Assembly (NCBI GenBank): GCA_001600695.1
Contig: BCKQ01000003.1
Coordinates: 62,001-126,000 of the forward strand
Direction of reading: 5' to 3'
From: Ascoidea asiatica
Taxonomy: Eukaryota; Ascomycota; Saccharomycetes; Ascoideales; Ascoideaceae
Length of the DNA stretch: 64,000 nt
The first letter of the stretch is position 1. Each line of letters opens with the position of its first letter. A program made the translations under genes and the position numbers. The notes under the pieces were generated by a model. It was not told where the DNA came from. It did no database searches and was given only the letters and a program-made list of their open reading frames with translations. Positions 41,760 through 53,054 of this stretch are shown piece after piece.

Positions 41760-42745
41760 TATTTATGTATATAGTAATACAGTTTAAATTTATTTTTTCT
41801 TTGTGAAAAAGATAAAAAAAGTAGAATTAAAAATGGAAATCAATACTAAAAAATAAAAATGAAATTAAAATTTAAGTGAAAATTATTGAAATTGAGTGCT
41901 CAAATGATTGAGTTTTGTTTATTGATGAATCAATTATAAAACAGTAAAACTCTGGATATTGCTTTATTAATATTAGTTCTAAATTCAGTCATAACCTTTT
42001 TAAAAACAAAAAAAATTAATAAAAGAATTAGAGTAAACTGATTTTTTATGCTGATTGAAATCTACCAAAATGAACTAATTTACTAGGAGTACTGTATTTT
42101 AGGAACTTAAGTTATGTACAGTATATTTTAGTTTATCTAGGTATTCAGGCTAAAAGTGAAGCTGATTCAAAGTAATCAATTACTCGCAGAGACTTTTTAT
42201 TATATAGTAGAATCAATGGATAGATCATAACACTCCAACACTTTCATTCTTCCAAACTTATTTTAATCACTTGCAGAACTATTTCAATTTTTTTTCAGTC
42301 AGTTGATAAAAATTGCAACTCGTCTAATTACCTGGTTAACAAACTCAAAACTACGAAAATATCAGGTGCCTCCCAAAACAGCAAAATGTAAATATTGAAA
42401 TATTGGTTAACGTACTTTTTGCAGATTTTGGCATATAAAATCATTTGTATGCAGATACTGGAATAAAATATCCGCGCATCCGGCTATACGGAAAATTTTT
42501 AACCACTATCATGGTTCCGAGGTCCTACTACTTATCCATTTCTATGGGTCTTCTATACCTGAAGTTTTTTTCTGATTTTTCACTCATCTTGAAATAAATT
42601 TCTCTAAATATCACTTCACTATGAATCAATAGAAAAAATTGAGTTTACAAACAAAAAATATCAGATAAGACTGTACATTAACTGACAAAATAAAAAAAAT
42701 ACATGGACTCTATTATTGTTTTATTTGTTGGAAAAAAATAAAAAC
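41760..42745. promoter_or_regulatory. Divergent promoter between the unknown gene and TRM44
   Basis: About 1 kb without a frame. It contains TACAGTATATTTTAG repeats and a CG-containing cluster at 42,470-42,495 (TCCGCGCATCCGGCTATACGG) that could bind a Zn2Cys6 factor. A T-run and AT-rich leader precede TRM44. Confidence 0.4.
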
Positions 42746-44809
42746 ATGCAATCAGGGGAGTCCAATGCAGCTCCTGAACTTCTTTCAAAAGCTTCTTTTC
42801 TAGGTGAAAAAGAATGGGTAGGCTTGTTTGAGTTTGATGTTTCTTTCAAGACAAGTAGTTTTGAGACTGCAATGTTAAATTTGATTAGACATCCAAATAT
42901 AAATTCCACTGTAATTTTAAGAGCAGATATATTGAAAGAAATATATTATGAATATGAGTGGAATACTGATCGAAGTAAAAGATTGTTAGGAAAAGATTGC
43001 ATTAATATTCGAGAGAATCAAAATGACTCTTTGTTTGCGAAACCAGATATCCCTTTGGATTTAAGTATTGAAAAGAAATATAAAAATCAACATAATAATC
43101 AAAATGAACAAATGGATGACAATAGACAATTAAATGAAAAAGGTAAAAGCTCGGAAGAAAACCCTATTAAAGAAAAATATGATGTAGTAGATCAAGATAG
43201 CTTACTTTTCACAAATCTTGAAGATACTAAATTAAGAGATGTTCCTTTAACACCCCCATTCAAACCATTATATAAATTTGTGAGAAGAATAATACCCAGA
43301 AATCCATTCAAAGATCCAATCATAAATCAAACTTGTTTAATATTAACTTTGGACATCAATGATGATGATGATAATAATAATAATGAAAATGAAAATTCAG
43401 AGGAAAAAATGGAAAAAGTTAATAGTTTCAATCAATCTATGCTAGTTATATATCTTGCTCATATAAATATTGAATCTGAAAATCCATTTTATTTACCTCC
43501 AGTTGAAGCTATTGGAATTTTATACCATAAAAATAAATTATCTGTTCATTATTTGCCTTTTAATTATAAAAATTTAAATTCACTAAATAAAATAAGGTCG
43601 TTATCACCAAAGGAGAGGCCAATTAGAATTGCATTTAGATTATTGCAAACAGCAAAAAAACATTCAAATGGAGTAATGAATGGATATCAAAAAAGAGTTA
43701 AACATGATTTAATTGTATCAAAAGTCTTATTTGAAAATAGATATATTGGGTTGAAAAAAAAATACTCTAAATTTTTAGTGGATAATTGGGTTGAATCAAC
43801 AAATCCATTAAAACATGTATTTGAAGATATAGCAATTGCAGCCTTTTTAATTGAATTTTGGAATAAAATCTACTTAAAACATAATAAAGAAAATAAAAAA
43901 TCATTTGAGTTTAGAGATTTAGGGTGTGGTAATGGAGTTTTAGTTTATATACTAAATATGGAAGGATATAATGGTATTGGAATTGATGCAAGGTCCCGAA
44001 AGTCGTGGAAAATATATCCAGAAAATATTCAAACGAAATTAAAAGAACAAGTTATAATACCAAATGTTTTAGTTAGACCACATCCAAATATTCGAAATTC
44101 AAGACCAGATATAAAAGATAATGGTAGGTTATTTCAAGTACCAATTCGAGCAGAAGATGTCATGTTACCAATGATTAGTAGTAGTAGTAGTAGTAATAAT
44201 AATAATAATAATAATGATAATAATAATAATAACAGAAATAATTGTGGGGTGGGATTGCCAGTTCCAATTTTTGCATGTTATACTTCAAGTTCATTGATTG
44301 AATCACCATATGTTAATATAGCAGAATTTCCAACGAATACATTTATTATTGGAAATCATTCGGATGAATTGAGTTGTTGGATACCATTATTAGGATATCC
44401 ATTCATGGTAATACCTTGTTGTTCACATAATTTAGGAGGTGGACGAACTAGATTTGCAGGTAAAAGAAAGGGAGATAAAAAAGGTAATAATAGTAATAGT
44501 AATAATTATCATTCAAGCAATGATTATAATCAATTTACAAATTCTTCAAGCTCAACATATTCTGCGTTAGTTGAGCATATTGAGAATTTATCAAAATTAA
44601 GTGGATGGAAAATAGAAAAAGAAATTCTAAGGATTCCAAGTACCAAAAATTGTGCAATTTTGGGATATGAAAAATTTAACGATGAAGAAATTAAAAAATA
44701 TAATATAAATGTTAAAAGTATATATGAAATTATGATGATGGAAGGAGGAGCAGAAGATTGGGTGCTAAATTCATTGAACTTAATGAAATCTGCTCCAAGA
44801 CGTCATTAG
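42746..44809 (+). CDS. TRM44: tRNA(Ser) Um44 2'-O-methyltransferase Trm44
   Basis: An AdoMet-dependent enzyme that methylates the 2'-OH of U44 in tRNA-Ser; cytoplasmic. I take the ATG at 42,746 (MQSGESNAAPELLSKAS). The frame is open ten codons further but only from TTG. The family N-terminal block LGEKEWVGLFEFDVSF is present. PRNPFKDPIINQTCLI and VDNWVESTNPLKHVFEDIA lie centrally, and the methyltransferase motif I, DLGCGNGVLVYIL, is at about 390, followed by EGYNGIGIDARSRKSW. The C-terminal SDELSCWIPLL and PCCSHNLGGGRTRF blocks are typical. At about 687 residues it exceeds yeast Trm44 (567), mainly through Asn/Ser runs encoded by AAT/AGT repeats and an insert at about 110-155. Confidence 0.9.
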   Translation: MQSGESNAAPELLSKASFLGEKEWVGLFEFDVSFKTSSFETAMLNLIRHPNINSTVILRADILKEIYYEYEWNTDRSKRLLGKDCINIRENQNDSLFAKPDIPLDLSIEKKYKNQHNNQNEQMDDNRQLNEKGKSSEENPIKEKYDVVDQDSLLFTNLEDTKLRDVPLTPPFKPLYKFVRRIIPRNPFKDPIINQTCLILTLDINDDDDNNNNENENSEEKMEKVNSFNQSMLVIYLAHINIESENPFYLPPVEAIGILYHKNKLSVHYLPFNYKNLNSLNKIRSLSPKERPIRIAFRLLQTAKKHSNGVMNGYQKRVKHDLIVSKVLFENRYIGLKKKYSKFLVDNWVESTNPLKHVFEDIAIAAFLIEFWNKIYLKHNKENKKSFEFRDLGCGNGVLVYILNMEGYNGIGIDARSRKSWKIYPENIQTKLKEQVIIPNVLVRPHPNIRNSRPDIKDNGRLFQVPIRAEDVMLPMISSSSSSNNNNNNNDNNNNNRNNCGVGLPVPIFACYTSSSLIESPYVNIAEFPTNTFIIGNHSDELSCWIPLLGYPFMVIPCCSHNLGGGRTRFAGKRKGDKKGNNSNSNNYHSSNDYNQFTNSSSSTYSALVEHIENLSKLSGWKIEKEILRIPSTKNCAILGYEKFNDEEIKKYNINVKSIYEIMMMEGGAEDWVLNSLNLMKSAPRRH

Positions 44810-44937
44810 AATTCATGAGTATATTTCATAATTTTAGAACACGGTTTACAGTAAGAAATATATAACAACATTAGTATAAAGTATCACTATAAAAGTATGT
44901 TAGTTTTATCACCTTCTCTCATTATTGGTATGCTAAT

Positions 44938-44973
44938 AACTAGCCAGTAATGTTATAACATTACTGGCTAGTT
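44938..44973. repeat. Perfect 36-bp palindrome downstream of TRM44
   Basis: Two exact 18-base inverted halves, AACTAGCCAGTAATGTTA and its complement, meet without a spacer, 129 bases after the TRM44 stop. It can form a cruciform or an RNA hairpin in the 3' UTR. It shares CCAGTAA with the inverted repeat at 50,892-50,954. Confidence 0.9.
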
Positions 44974-47301
44974 CTAATGATGGAAGTGCATACAGCGCAA
45001 AACCAAATAAGATTCAACATTGTGCAGGCGTAGGCATATATCCCACCGTAACTTTATAATAAACCCGGCGCATAATCGTATATCGATAGAAAAACATGTA
45101 AGACGTACCATAATATGGTAATATGGTTAGGTCCCTGCGGTGAATGAATCAATCTCAATCACCACAAGTAATCAATATTGAATTAATGGAAATCTTCAAA
45201 TAATACAGTATAACATTAGGATAATAAAATTTATAGAATAACTTGACTATTTTGCCAAATATTCTATTTATTTTTATAATTGATTATTTGATTCTCCTGG
45301 ATTTTCCAATTAATAGCTATAGCTTATTACTGTGAATGAGATATCTTATGAACCCATTTTGAAAAGAAAAAAAGTAGAACGGTAATAGCTTCCTGAAAAG
45401 AATGGAAATTTTCAACATTCCAGAATTACAACATTTGTTGCAAAAGAAAATTAAACAAAAACCCACCAGCCATAAAGTTTTAAAATAGTTAATATGAAAA
45501 AATAATGTCCTGGGAATCTGAAAAAGAAGAATTTTATTCTTGATCTTGGAGAGAAAGATTCTAATGTTAATATGTTTCCTAGGTTTCTCAGCAAGGTAAA
45601 GAATGCTATAACACTATAAAAAATGCAAAATATTATTTCAGAACAATCAGAAAATACAGAACTGTACTCTATAACGTTAACCTAACTAAACATGTATGCT
45701 ATCATAGTTATAATTTGTTAGAAGATTGAGTCGGCGCAATGTTGAGGCCAGGCAACAGCGCAACACGGTGGACTTTTCGCTTTTCCCTTTTTTATTAATG
45801 TACTTGCTAAGTTAGTAGTTACTAGGGATACAAGTATAATAAAAGCATTTTCCTACAGCAGTAAAAGTCTTAGTGCAGATAATTTTAACGGTTGTCCAAG
45901 GTGCGGCAAGCAACTGTGCATTTGAACCACTTAACCGGCGTGCGCAGCTGAGCTAAGCTGCGCTTACAACACCGACACTGTGCAAAAAATTCTCCAGCCC
46001 CAACCAATATATAAACGTAATGTTCCAGGCTGTTTGGTCACACGCAGTTCATCTCAAACCTTCAGATCTATCGTTTGTGGACAACCCATTCTAAAATCAG
46101 TGAAGTGATACTCTACAGTACGCAACTCTAGTCTTCTTACTGCTAGCTAAAATATCTCTACTCATATATTCAAGCAAAGTAATTCTTTACCATTAAGGGA
46201 ATGCTAACGATATAAGAACTGCAAAAAAAACTGGGAAGCTTGTGCTAAAGAAAAAATCAAAAAGCGTCAACTTAAGAGTCACTTTTTGACTTTTCGACTA
46301 CCATGATAAAGGTAGTGATTTTAATTATAGATGCTAGTAACAAAAAAGTGTAATGGAACACAGAGGCGGGCTGTGCGATTCTGCACACTTTGTGCCGCTC
46401 TTGTTTGAATATGAGAGTAAGGAAGTGTGCTTAGTAAGTCAGATGTTTTGAACGGTACTGACTTGTGCAACGCTGGTTTGTGCGCAAAAGATAGTGCTGC
46501 ACCACCGCGTCTACCGTTGGATGTGCAGACACACACGCTTACTTATGCAGCTCTACTGCACTAAATAACGTGCTTTTCTTGCTTGCCTTTTTTACTTCCA
46601 AGCGAATAGCGTCCGCTTTGGCGCTAGTACTATCCCCAGGTGCAATCAGCTGCCCAATACACTTTGTTAGTGTCACTATGTGAACAACAGTGCAGCGCAC
46701 TTCCGACCCAGTTACACGCATGCTCTGATTCAAGCAGAAGTTGTGCTGCTGTGGACACCACCTTTTTTTTTCTACTGTACTTACTACTGGTACAGTACTA
46801 GTATTATTTTATTCTTTAAACATTTTCTTTTCTTCTTCTTTCTTAACTTCATATTCTTTTTTGATTTCTTTCTTTCTTTTGCTTTTTTCATAAAGGTTTA
46901 TTCAAAGCCAATTGTACTGAATTAATTTGATTTTTAATATTTAATTTTTTTCTACTTTTTTTGTTTTAGATAAAAATATTTCCCTAATACTTTCTTTCAA
47001 ATTTCAATATACTGTATCCTGAATTTCCTGTCTCTACTTCTTCTCCTTTCTCGATATTGAATATTTTTCTTTTAGTTTATCCTTTCATTTGTATTAACTT
47101 ATTATACTGATATAAAATATTTAAATTCATTTTTCTTTTTTTTGACTCCAATTAAGAAAAAAGAACTCTCCATTTTATTACTTAATTCTATTCTTATTAA
47201 AAATTATTCCTTGTCCTTTCTCGTTCTTTTCCTCAAAATATAGGTATAAGCAATAGTACCATAAAGAAGTAACTTTTTTTCAAAGGCAGTAGCAAAATTT
47301 A
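44974..47301 (+). promoter_or_regulatory. Long GC-richer upstream region of the APSES gene
   Basis: 2.3 kb without a convincing gene. The middle (about 45,720-46,760) is GC-richer than the rest and has many TGTGC/GCACA and TGCA motifs; I count eight TGCA within 46,381-46,700. Efg1-family regulators in Candida bind TGCA-core sites and autoregulate from very long upstream regions (family knowledge), so this may be the gene's own control region. Short frames at 46,321-46,733 look like chance. The last 550 bases are pyrimidine-rich leader. Confidence 0.5.
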
Positions 47302-50300
47302 ATGTCTCCTTTATCTTATAATATTTCTTATAATTCTAATTCAAATAATCTAATGAATAACTCAAATCAAAAACTTCCTTCAAATGATCAAATGATTTCA
47401 AACAATTATAATAACTCTCCAACTGGAAAAGAAAACATCTATTCTCTGCGATCAGTACCAATAAATTCTGTGAATTATGAAACTCAAAAAAATAATATAA
47501 ACTCTTATTCAATCAATCATTCTGAAATGAATCACCCTTCTACTTATCAAAATTTTAATCAAAATATAAATCAATCTTCGAATCAATCTTACAATTATTC
47601 TCCTAATTCTCTGGTTCAAAACCAAAATCAAATTCAGTCATATCCTCTTCCTTCTCAACCTCAACTGATTCAACAGCAATATCCTTCTCAGCCTCAATAT
47701 AACAGAATTCAACAACTTCAATCTAAAGTTTCCACCAACACACTTGTTTCTTCTCAGATATCTCCCCAATCTCAACCTCAATCACAGCCTTTACCATCCC
47801 AATCTTACTATCAAAATCCTTCCAATTTATCTCAGTATTCTACTTATAATCAATACCCTTATCAAACTCAAAATCCGAATCCAAATCAGTTTCAAAATGA
47901 GAATCAATTTCAAAATCCACCTCATCCTCCATCTCAATTTCAACAACCTTTTCAACAATTACCACCACTTCAACCATTACAATCTTTAGAATCTTTACAA
48001 CCACCTCAATCTCAAATACGATCTAATCCTAATATTCTAAAGCAATATCCTTTATCTTATAATTCTCAAGAAAACCCTCAGTTCAATTCAGGATTTTCTC
48101 AGTCTATCCCAATTAATGAACCTCCAAATTTGAATTATCCAAAAAAAACCTTAGCTAATGCTCCTTCAATCATCCAGCAAAATAACTCAAATAATCCAAT
48201 TAACCCAATCAATTCAAACAATTCAAACAATTCTCCTAAAAGTTGTCTGTCAACTTCAAATACTCCAAAAATTCAAGCCACTAAATTTCAACCGAAAAAT
48301 ACTTCCTTATCTGAATCGAATCATTCAAAATTAGATGAGCAAATCCAATATAATTCGAATAGCAATTCCAATAACAATTTAAATAATTATTCAAATAATA
48401 ATTCTAATTCACAGTTTAATAATACAAGAGACTCTTTAAAAAATAATCATAATAATTGTAATTCAGATGATAATCCAAGCTCCAATTTAAATTCATCTCA
48501 AGCAGATATGACATGTAATTCCTATAATTCAACCGAAGTAACTCGAAGTAATATTAATAATAGGTCATATGTAACAAATAACTCAAATTCCTTAATTTCA
48601 AAGTCAGATTCTTCAATGGATCATCAGCAAGAATATAAATATAGAAATTCAAATAATTTAGATAATCCTTCCACATACTCGGATTCCACTTCAAATTTAG
48701 CAGTAAATCCAAAAACCAATTTTAATACAAACTCAAGTACAAATTCAAATTCCAAATCTACCTCTAATTCAAATAATCCACTTCTTCCATATGGTATGAG
48801 ACCCAGAGTCGCAACAACAATGTGGGAAGATGAAAATACAATCTGTTATCAAGTTGATGCAAATGGTGTTTCTGTAGTTAGAAGAACTGATAATAATATG
48901 ATTAATGGTACTAAATTGTTAAATGTTGCAAGAATGACAAGAGGTAGAAGGGATGGAATATTAAAAGCTGAAAAAATTAGACATGTTGTTAAAATTGGAT
49001 CAATGCATTTGAAAGGTGTTTGGATACCTTTTGAAAGAGCTTTAGCTATTGCTCAAAGGGAAGGCATTGTGGATTTATTATATCCCTTATTTGTAAGAGA
49101 TATTAAAAAAGTTTTGCATTATTCTCCATCAATTGCAAATAGAGCATATTATCCAGTAGCATATAAAAACTCTACAACATCTGTTGAAAATGGAGTTTCC
49201 AACACTGAAGATCAAATTACTATTAACCCCTCTTCACTTTCTTCAAACGCTGCTGCTCAATCAAATGAAAGATTTACCAATCAATCTTCTATTACCACTA
49301 CTACTACCAATACTCTCACTACTAATAATAATAGTAATAATAATAAAAATAATAATAATGGATATTCGAGTTATAATTCAGCAATAAGACAAGATGAAGA
49401 GGTCTCACCAAAATCCTTACCAAGATCTAGTTTACCAGAAATAAAGCCAATCATGAAAACAGATCCGTTAAACAATGTAAATAATAGCACAAGTTATGAA
49501 AATGAAAAAATAAATAAATATCATTACCCGAGTGCCAATACAAGTCTCAATCCTCAGCCAGTTCTCCCAATTCAAAAAATTCAACCTTTAATGTCTGCTC
49601 AATTAACTGGCCAAGTTCATGGCCAAATTCCTGTTTCAATTCCTATACAAGCACCATTAAAAGCACCATTATCTGTTGCTCAACAAGTGCCTGTACAATC
49701 AAATCCCAAAGCTGAAGTTGGTGCGGAAATACAGTCTCAATATCAGTCTCAGCCTGTGTCTCAAATGCAAAATTCTTATCAGGGTCAATATCCGAGTCAA
49801 TATGGATATCAACAAGGTAAAATAGTACCACCTGTCCAACAACCACACCATTCACAACAATATTATCAATATCCAAACTATAGTAATGCAGCTAATAATG
49901 CCCTTGCTTCACAACAATATCCATATTATGGGGGATATCCAGGAAATGGATATGGAAATAATGGTTATACAAATGGAAATTCTAATATTAACTCAACGGG
50001 TTATTCAAATGAATATTCCAATGGGTATTATCCCAACTCATATGCAAAACCGAATAATGATTATTACTCTTCAGCTAAAACCGAATTGCAGGATTCAACA
50101 TTAGTTACTTCTGAAAATGTGAATAGTTCAGAAATTTCGAACCCGATTTCAAAACCAATCCCAAGTACAACTCAAATTAAATCTCAAGTTGAAATAAAAG
50201 ATTCAAGAACAAGAAGTCTTGAGAATTATCAATTAAATAGAGAAGAAAACAAAAATGGTGATATGAATAGTTATTCCAGTTATAATAGTAGTAATGTGCC

Positions 50301-50310
50301 AGCGAAATAG
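47302..50310 (+). CDS. EFG1: APSES-domain transcription factor (Efg1/Sok2/Phd1/StuA family)
   Basis: A 1002-residue regulator. The APSES DNA-binding domain is at about residues 495-615: [20 protein letters not shown], then [58 protein letters not shown] and [20 protein letters not shown]. This is the Efg1/StuA subclass, not Mbp1/Swi4, since no ankyrin repeats follow. It usually controls filamentation, cell-type switching and PKA-dependent growth. Very long Gln/Asn/Ser/Pro tracts flank it on both sides (for example [15 protein letters not shown] and [17 protein letters not shown]), a prion-like or phase-separating composition. The start ATG at 47,302 is the first after a pyrimidine-rich leader. 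It is larger than Sok2 (785). The symbol is by family; the exact ortholog (EFG1 or SOK2) is not decided. Confidence 0.9.
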   Translation: MSPLSYNISYNSNSNNLMNNSNQKLPSNDQMISNNYNNSPTGKENIYSLRSVPINSVNYETQKNNINSYSINHSEMNHPSTYQNFNQNINQSSNQSYNYSPNSLVQNQNQIQSYPLPSQPQLIQQQYPSQPQYNRIQQLQSKVSTNTLVSSQISPQSQPQSQPLPSQSYYQNPSNLSQYSTYNQYPYQTQNPNPNQFQNENQFQNPPHPPSQFQQPFQQLPPLQPLQSLESLQPPQSQIRSNPNILKQYPLSYNSQENPQFNSGFSQSIPINEPPNLNYPKKTLANAPSIIQQNNSNNPINPINSNNSNNSPKSCLSTSNTPKIQATKFQPKNTSLSESNHSKLDEQIQYNSNSNSNNNLNNYSNNNSNSQFNNTRDSLKNNHNNCNSDDNPSSNLNSSQADMTCNSYNSTEVTRSNINNRSYVTNNSNSLISKSDSSMDHQQEYKYRNSNNLDNPSTYSDSTSNLAVNPKTNFNTNSSTNSNSKSTSNSNNPLLPYGMRPRVATTMWEDENTICYQVDANGVSVVRRTDNNMINGTKLLNVARMTRGRRDGILKAEKIRHVVKIGSMHLKGVWIPFERALAIAQREGIVDLLYPLFVRDIKKVLHYSPSIANRAYYPVAYKNSTTSVENGVSNTEDQITINPSSLSSNAAAQSNERFTNQSSITTTTTNTLTTNNNSNNNKNNNNGYSSYNSAIRQDEEVSPKSLPRSSLPEIKPIMKTDPLNNVNNSTSYENEKINKYHYPSANTSLNPQPVLPIQKIQPLMSAQLTGQVHGQIPVSIPIQAPLKAPLSVAQQVPVQSNPKAEVGAEIQSQYQSQPVSQMQNSYQGQYPSQYGYQQGKIVPPVQQPHHSQQYYQYPNYSNAANNALASQQYPYYGGYPGNGYGNNGYTNGNSNINSTGYSNEYSNGYYPNSYAKPNNDYYSSAKTELQDSTLVTSENVNSSEISNPISKPIPSTTQIKSQVEIKDSRTRSLENYQLNREENKNGDMNSYSSYNSSNVPAK

Positions 50311-51198
50311 AGATTCAACTTAGAAGGTTCTTTTTTTTTTCTATAGCAAAGGTAAACTATAATATATCGTTATAGTGATGGTATATTATTTGGTAAAATA
50401 GTATAATATAGAACTTTAATATAATATAACATAATATAATACAATACAATTTAATCAAATAACCTAATATAATCAATATAATCAAATTGACTACAATAAA
50501 TCTGTAGGTCAAATAACCCAAATAGGAGTAGCCAATCTAGGAAACGTTTTTCCAGGGCATTTTAAGCCCGCAAAATCCAACCTAGAAGCGCAGCAACAAT
50601 GTTGTGGTTGCTTACATCAACGCTATTTTGACGTGCTTACGCGTGAGCATAAAAATGCATTTATTTTGCTTACGCGCTTTTTGAAACGTCCGTATGCATC
50701 ATATGCATGTTGGCTGCACAATACACCGTTGGAGAAATAAAAAATGTGTGCAGCAGGCAACACGCTTTTTATAACGCAATTTTTACGCCTTCGGCAGAAT
50801 TGGCTAAAAAGATTAACGTGATACCTCGGAACTCATATATTGTGGCTAGTGACAGTCGGGTAAGTGTTTTAAGACGCAGAATAATGAAAAGAAAATGACC
50901 AGTAACATTAATAATAATATCAAGTGAATAATTATTACTGTTACTGGTCATTTTTGAAACGGAACTGAACAGCTGTGCTTACGTAATCAAATGGTTACAT
51001 TAATGCTTAATTCAAGAAAGATAAACATAATAATAAGATCGATAATTTTCTATGATTAAATTTTTATTTATATAAAATTACGCATTATCAATAAATGGGG
51101 ATACTAAGACTAATTAAATAATACAATTTAAAAGGATTATCAAATCATTAACAAAATAATATTTTTTTTGCCTTCTAGTTTTGTAACTTTTCTTAAAG
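50311..51198. other. Intergenic region after the APSES gene
   Basis: No gene is supported. A GC-richer stretch (50,540-50,880) contains repeated GCTTACG/TGCTTACGCG motifs and a TTACCCG core (minus strand, about 50,856-50,862). A 62-residue frame at 50,707 has no family features. The stretch ends in the inverted repeat at 50,892. Confidence 0.45.
50892..50954. repeat. Long inverted repeat (27-bp arms, 9-base loop)
   Basis: The arms 50,892-50,918 and 50,928-50,954 pair at 25 of 27 positions (AAAATGACCAGTAACA outermost) around ATCAAGTGA. The outer T-run could make it terminator-like on the plus strand. It shares CCAGTAA with the palindrome at 44,938. Confidence 0.88.
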
Positions 51199-51798
51199 AT
51201 GATTTTTCAAATAAAGATAAAAATAAGGATAAAACAAAGAAATTTTTCAAGTTTATGTTCCAAAATTGAATATCCTCAATTTGAAAACTCTAAATATGAT
51301 TATGGATTTTATAATTTAGTAAGTAAAAAAAAAGAGATAGAAAAAAATAATTTTCAGAAAATCAAAAAAAGTTTTGTATTTGAAGGTAATACAAAAGGTA
51401 TTTCCGAGACACCAGAAGCAAGAATGGATAAATTATTCGGAGGTAGAATTAGAGGAGATAGACCAAGATCTAGAATGAAAGTGAATAAAAAACCAGTTAA
51501 TGTTGCAGGCATTATAATACCACCAAAACCAATACAACCAGATAATTGTTGTATGAGTGGATGTGTAAATTGTGTTTGGGAAATTTATAACGATGAATTA
51601 AAAGAGTGGAAAGAACAAAGAAACTTGGCCAGGATAGAATTGAATAAAAGAGGAGAAGATCCAATAAAAGTTAATTTATTAACAAAAGAGATTGAAAAAG
51701 ATGGATGGGAAGATGTACCAATTGGAATGAAAGCATTTGCAGAAATGGAAAAAAAATTGAAAGCAAAAAGGGAAAGGAAAAGAATAGGATATGAATAA
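51199..51798 (+). CDS. OXLD1-like (oxidoreductase-like domain) mitochondrial protein
   Basis: A 199-residue protein. The basic, hydrophobic start (MIFQIKIKIRIKQRNFSSL) resembles a mitochondrial presequence. The centre carries IIPPKPIQPDNCCMSGCVNC and VWEIYNDELKEW, the signature of the oxidoreductase-like N-terminal domain (human OXLD1; S. cerevisiae YPL107W). Four Cys (CCxxxCxxC) could bind metal or iron-sulfur; the biochemical function is not established. The C-terminus is Lys/Glu-rich with GWEDVPIGMKAFAEMEKKL, typical of the fungal proteins. It stands alone between intergenic regions. Confidence 0.85.
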   Translation: MIFQIKIKIRIKQRNFSSLCSKIEYPQFENSKYDYGFYNLVSKKKEIEKNNFQKIKKSFVFEGNTKGISETPEARMDKLFGGRIRGDRPRSRMKVNKKPVNVAGIIIPPKPIQPDNCCMSGCVNCVWEIYNDELKEWKEQRNLARIELNKRGEDPIKVNLLTKEIEKDGWEDVPIGMKAFAEMEKKLKAKRERKRIGYE

Positions 51799-53054
51799 GT
51801 ATATGAGTAAATGATTATTTATTTATTTATCTATTTACATATAATTCAAGAATTGAATTTTACTTCTTAATGTCATTACCAACCTTTGATTTCTTATTTT
51901 CAATAAGATTTCTTGTATAAAAAAATAAAGCAAAGGCTATCCATAATTTCGGGAACTAAAATGAAGATGAATAGTTAATGATAGATTAGATATATTAGTT
52001 TTATGGTTAGTAAATAATAGAATATATGAATATAATTCTAAATATAACATACGTGAGCTATTATAAAATCTTGTAAATTATATGGTAAAGGAAATGGAAA
52101 TATTCCACTATAAATGGAAGAATAAATAGCAGAAGAAGTGAACAAAATTAAAGATATATCAGTATTTGTATTGGTGATCATTTTTTCAATTCTTTTTATC
52201 TTGATTAATTAACAAATTAAAACTGAATATGATAAAATAAATGAAAAGGGAATCAGAAAGGATTTTATACAGTATCTATCCACCCTCTTCAATCACTGTA
52301 ATTATACAGTTACTACCGGTACGGTTGTAGTATTAGTTGCAGTTCTCGTTTCAGTAACGTTATTTTCGCAGATGAAAAACTCAGCTCACTAGATTCTGGA
52401 TTAAACCCATGATTTCGGTCTCTTATAGACACGTGTGTATTTATCAGGGTCCATTCGAATATTTCGGATGTAATTATAACGGATTTAAAATTTCCAATTA
52501 TATCCGCAACATGGACAGTAACTATAATATGTTTTAACAATCCATAATTATCCGCGTCTTATTTTTTTACAAATCCTTCCAAAGACACGGAGCACACTTT
52601 ATTAAGGAAGCGTGACCTGAAGCACCTGCTATTTTCCTTAATTTTCTCCATTTTTTCCAGTTTTTTCTAGATTTTTCCACGTCTGCACAAATTCCACGCA
52701 GAATCTCAAAATTTCTGTTCTTTTTTGCCTTCTCTGAAAGATTTTTCATTTTCTTCTTTTGCCTTTCTCTTTTAAATCTTTTCAATTTAATAATACTCAC
52801 AAAAATTATCTTCATATTAATTAGTTTGATTGTATTAAATATATATATATCTAGTTTTTTATTTATAATATTTATTATTCTTTAATTTATTAGTTAATTC
52901 ATCAATTCTGTATTTATTTAATCTCGCTTGTATATAATATTATTAAAGCTTATAAATTCTATTTCTTTTAATATCTCTTTCAAATTTAATCAAAACTAAA
53001 TTAAAATTTATCAAATTATCTTTAATATAAATAAAATAAAATAACCTCAAAAAA
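51799..53054. other. Intergenic region upstream of SSC1
   Basis: 1.25 kb without a supported gene. It contains CACGTG (52,430-52,435), two ATCCGC motifs (about 52,504 and 52,550), the TTC-periodic heat-shock-like array at 52,634-52,677 and an AT-rich leader. Minus-strand frames at 52,313-52,815 translate T/C-rich sequence and look like chance. Confidence 0.5.
52634..52677 (+). promoter_or_regulatory. Step-type heat-shock element upstream of SSC1
   Basis: TTC triplets occur at 52,634, 52,644, 52,655, 52,665 and 52,675, i.e. at 10, 11, 10 and 10 base steps. This is the step arrangement of nTTCn units recognised by yeast Hsf1. The last two include TTCTAGAT. The region is T-rich, so chance is possible, but the gene 380 bases downstream is an Hsp70. 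Confidence 0.5.

Noticed and set aside
42716-42745. N-terminal extension of TRM44 by ten codons
   Set aside because: The extended frame begins with TTG, not ATG; the ATG at 42,746 is the credible start.
46321-46733. Minus-strand frames upstream of the APSES gene
   Set aside because: Short, overlapping several motif-rich regulatory stretches, with no domain; treated as regulatory DNA.
50707-50898. Plus-strand 62-codon frame after the APSES gene
   Set aside because: It starts with an uncertain codon context, ends at the inverted repeat and has no recognisable family.
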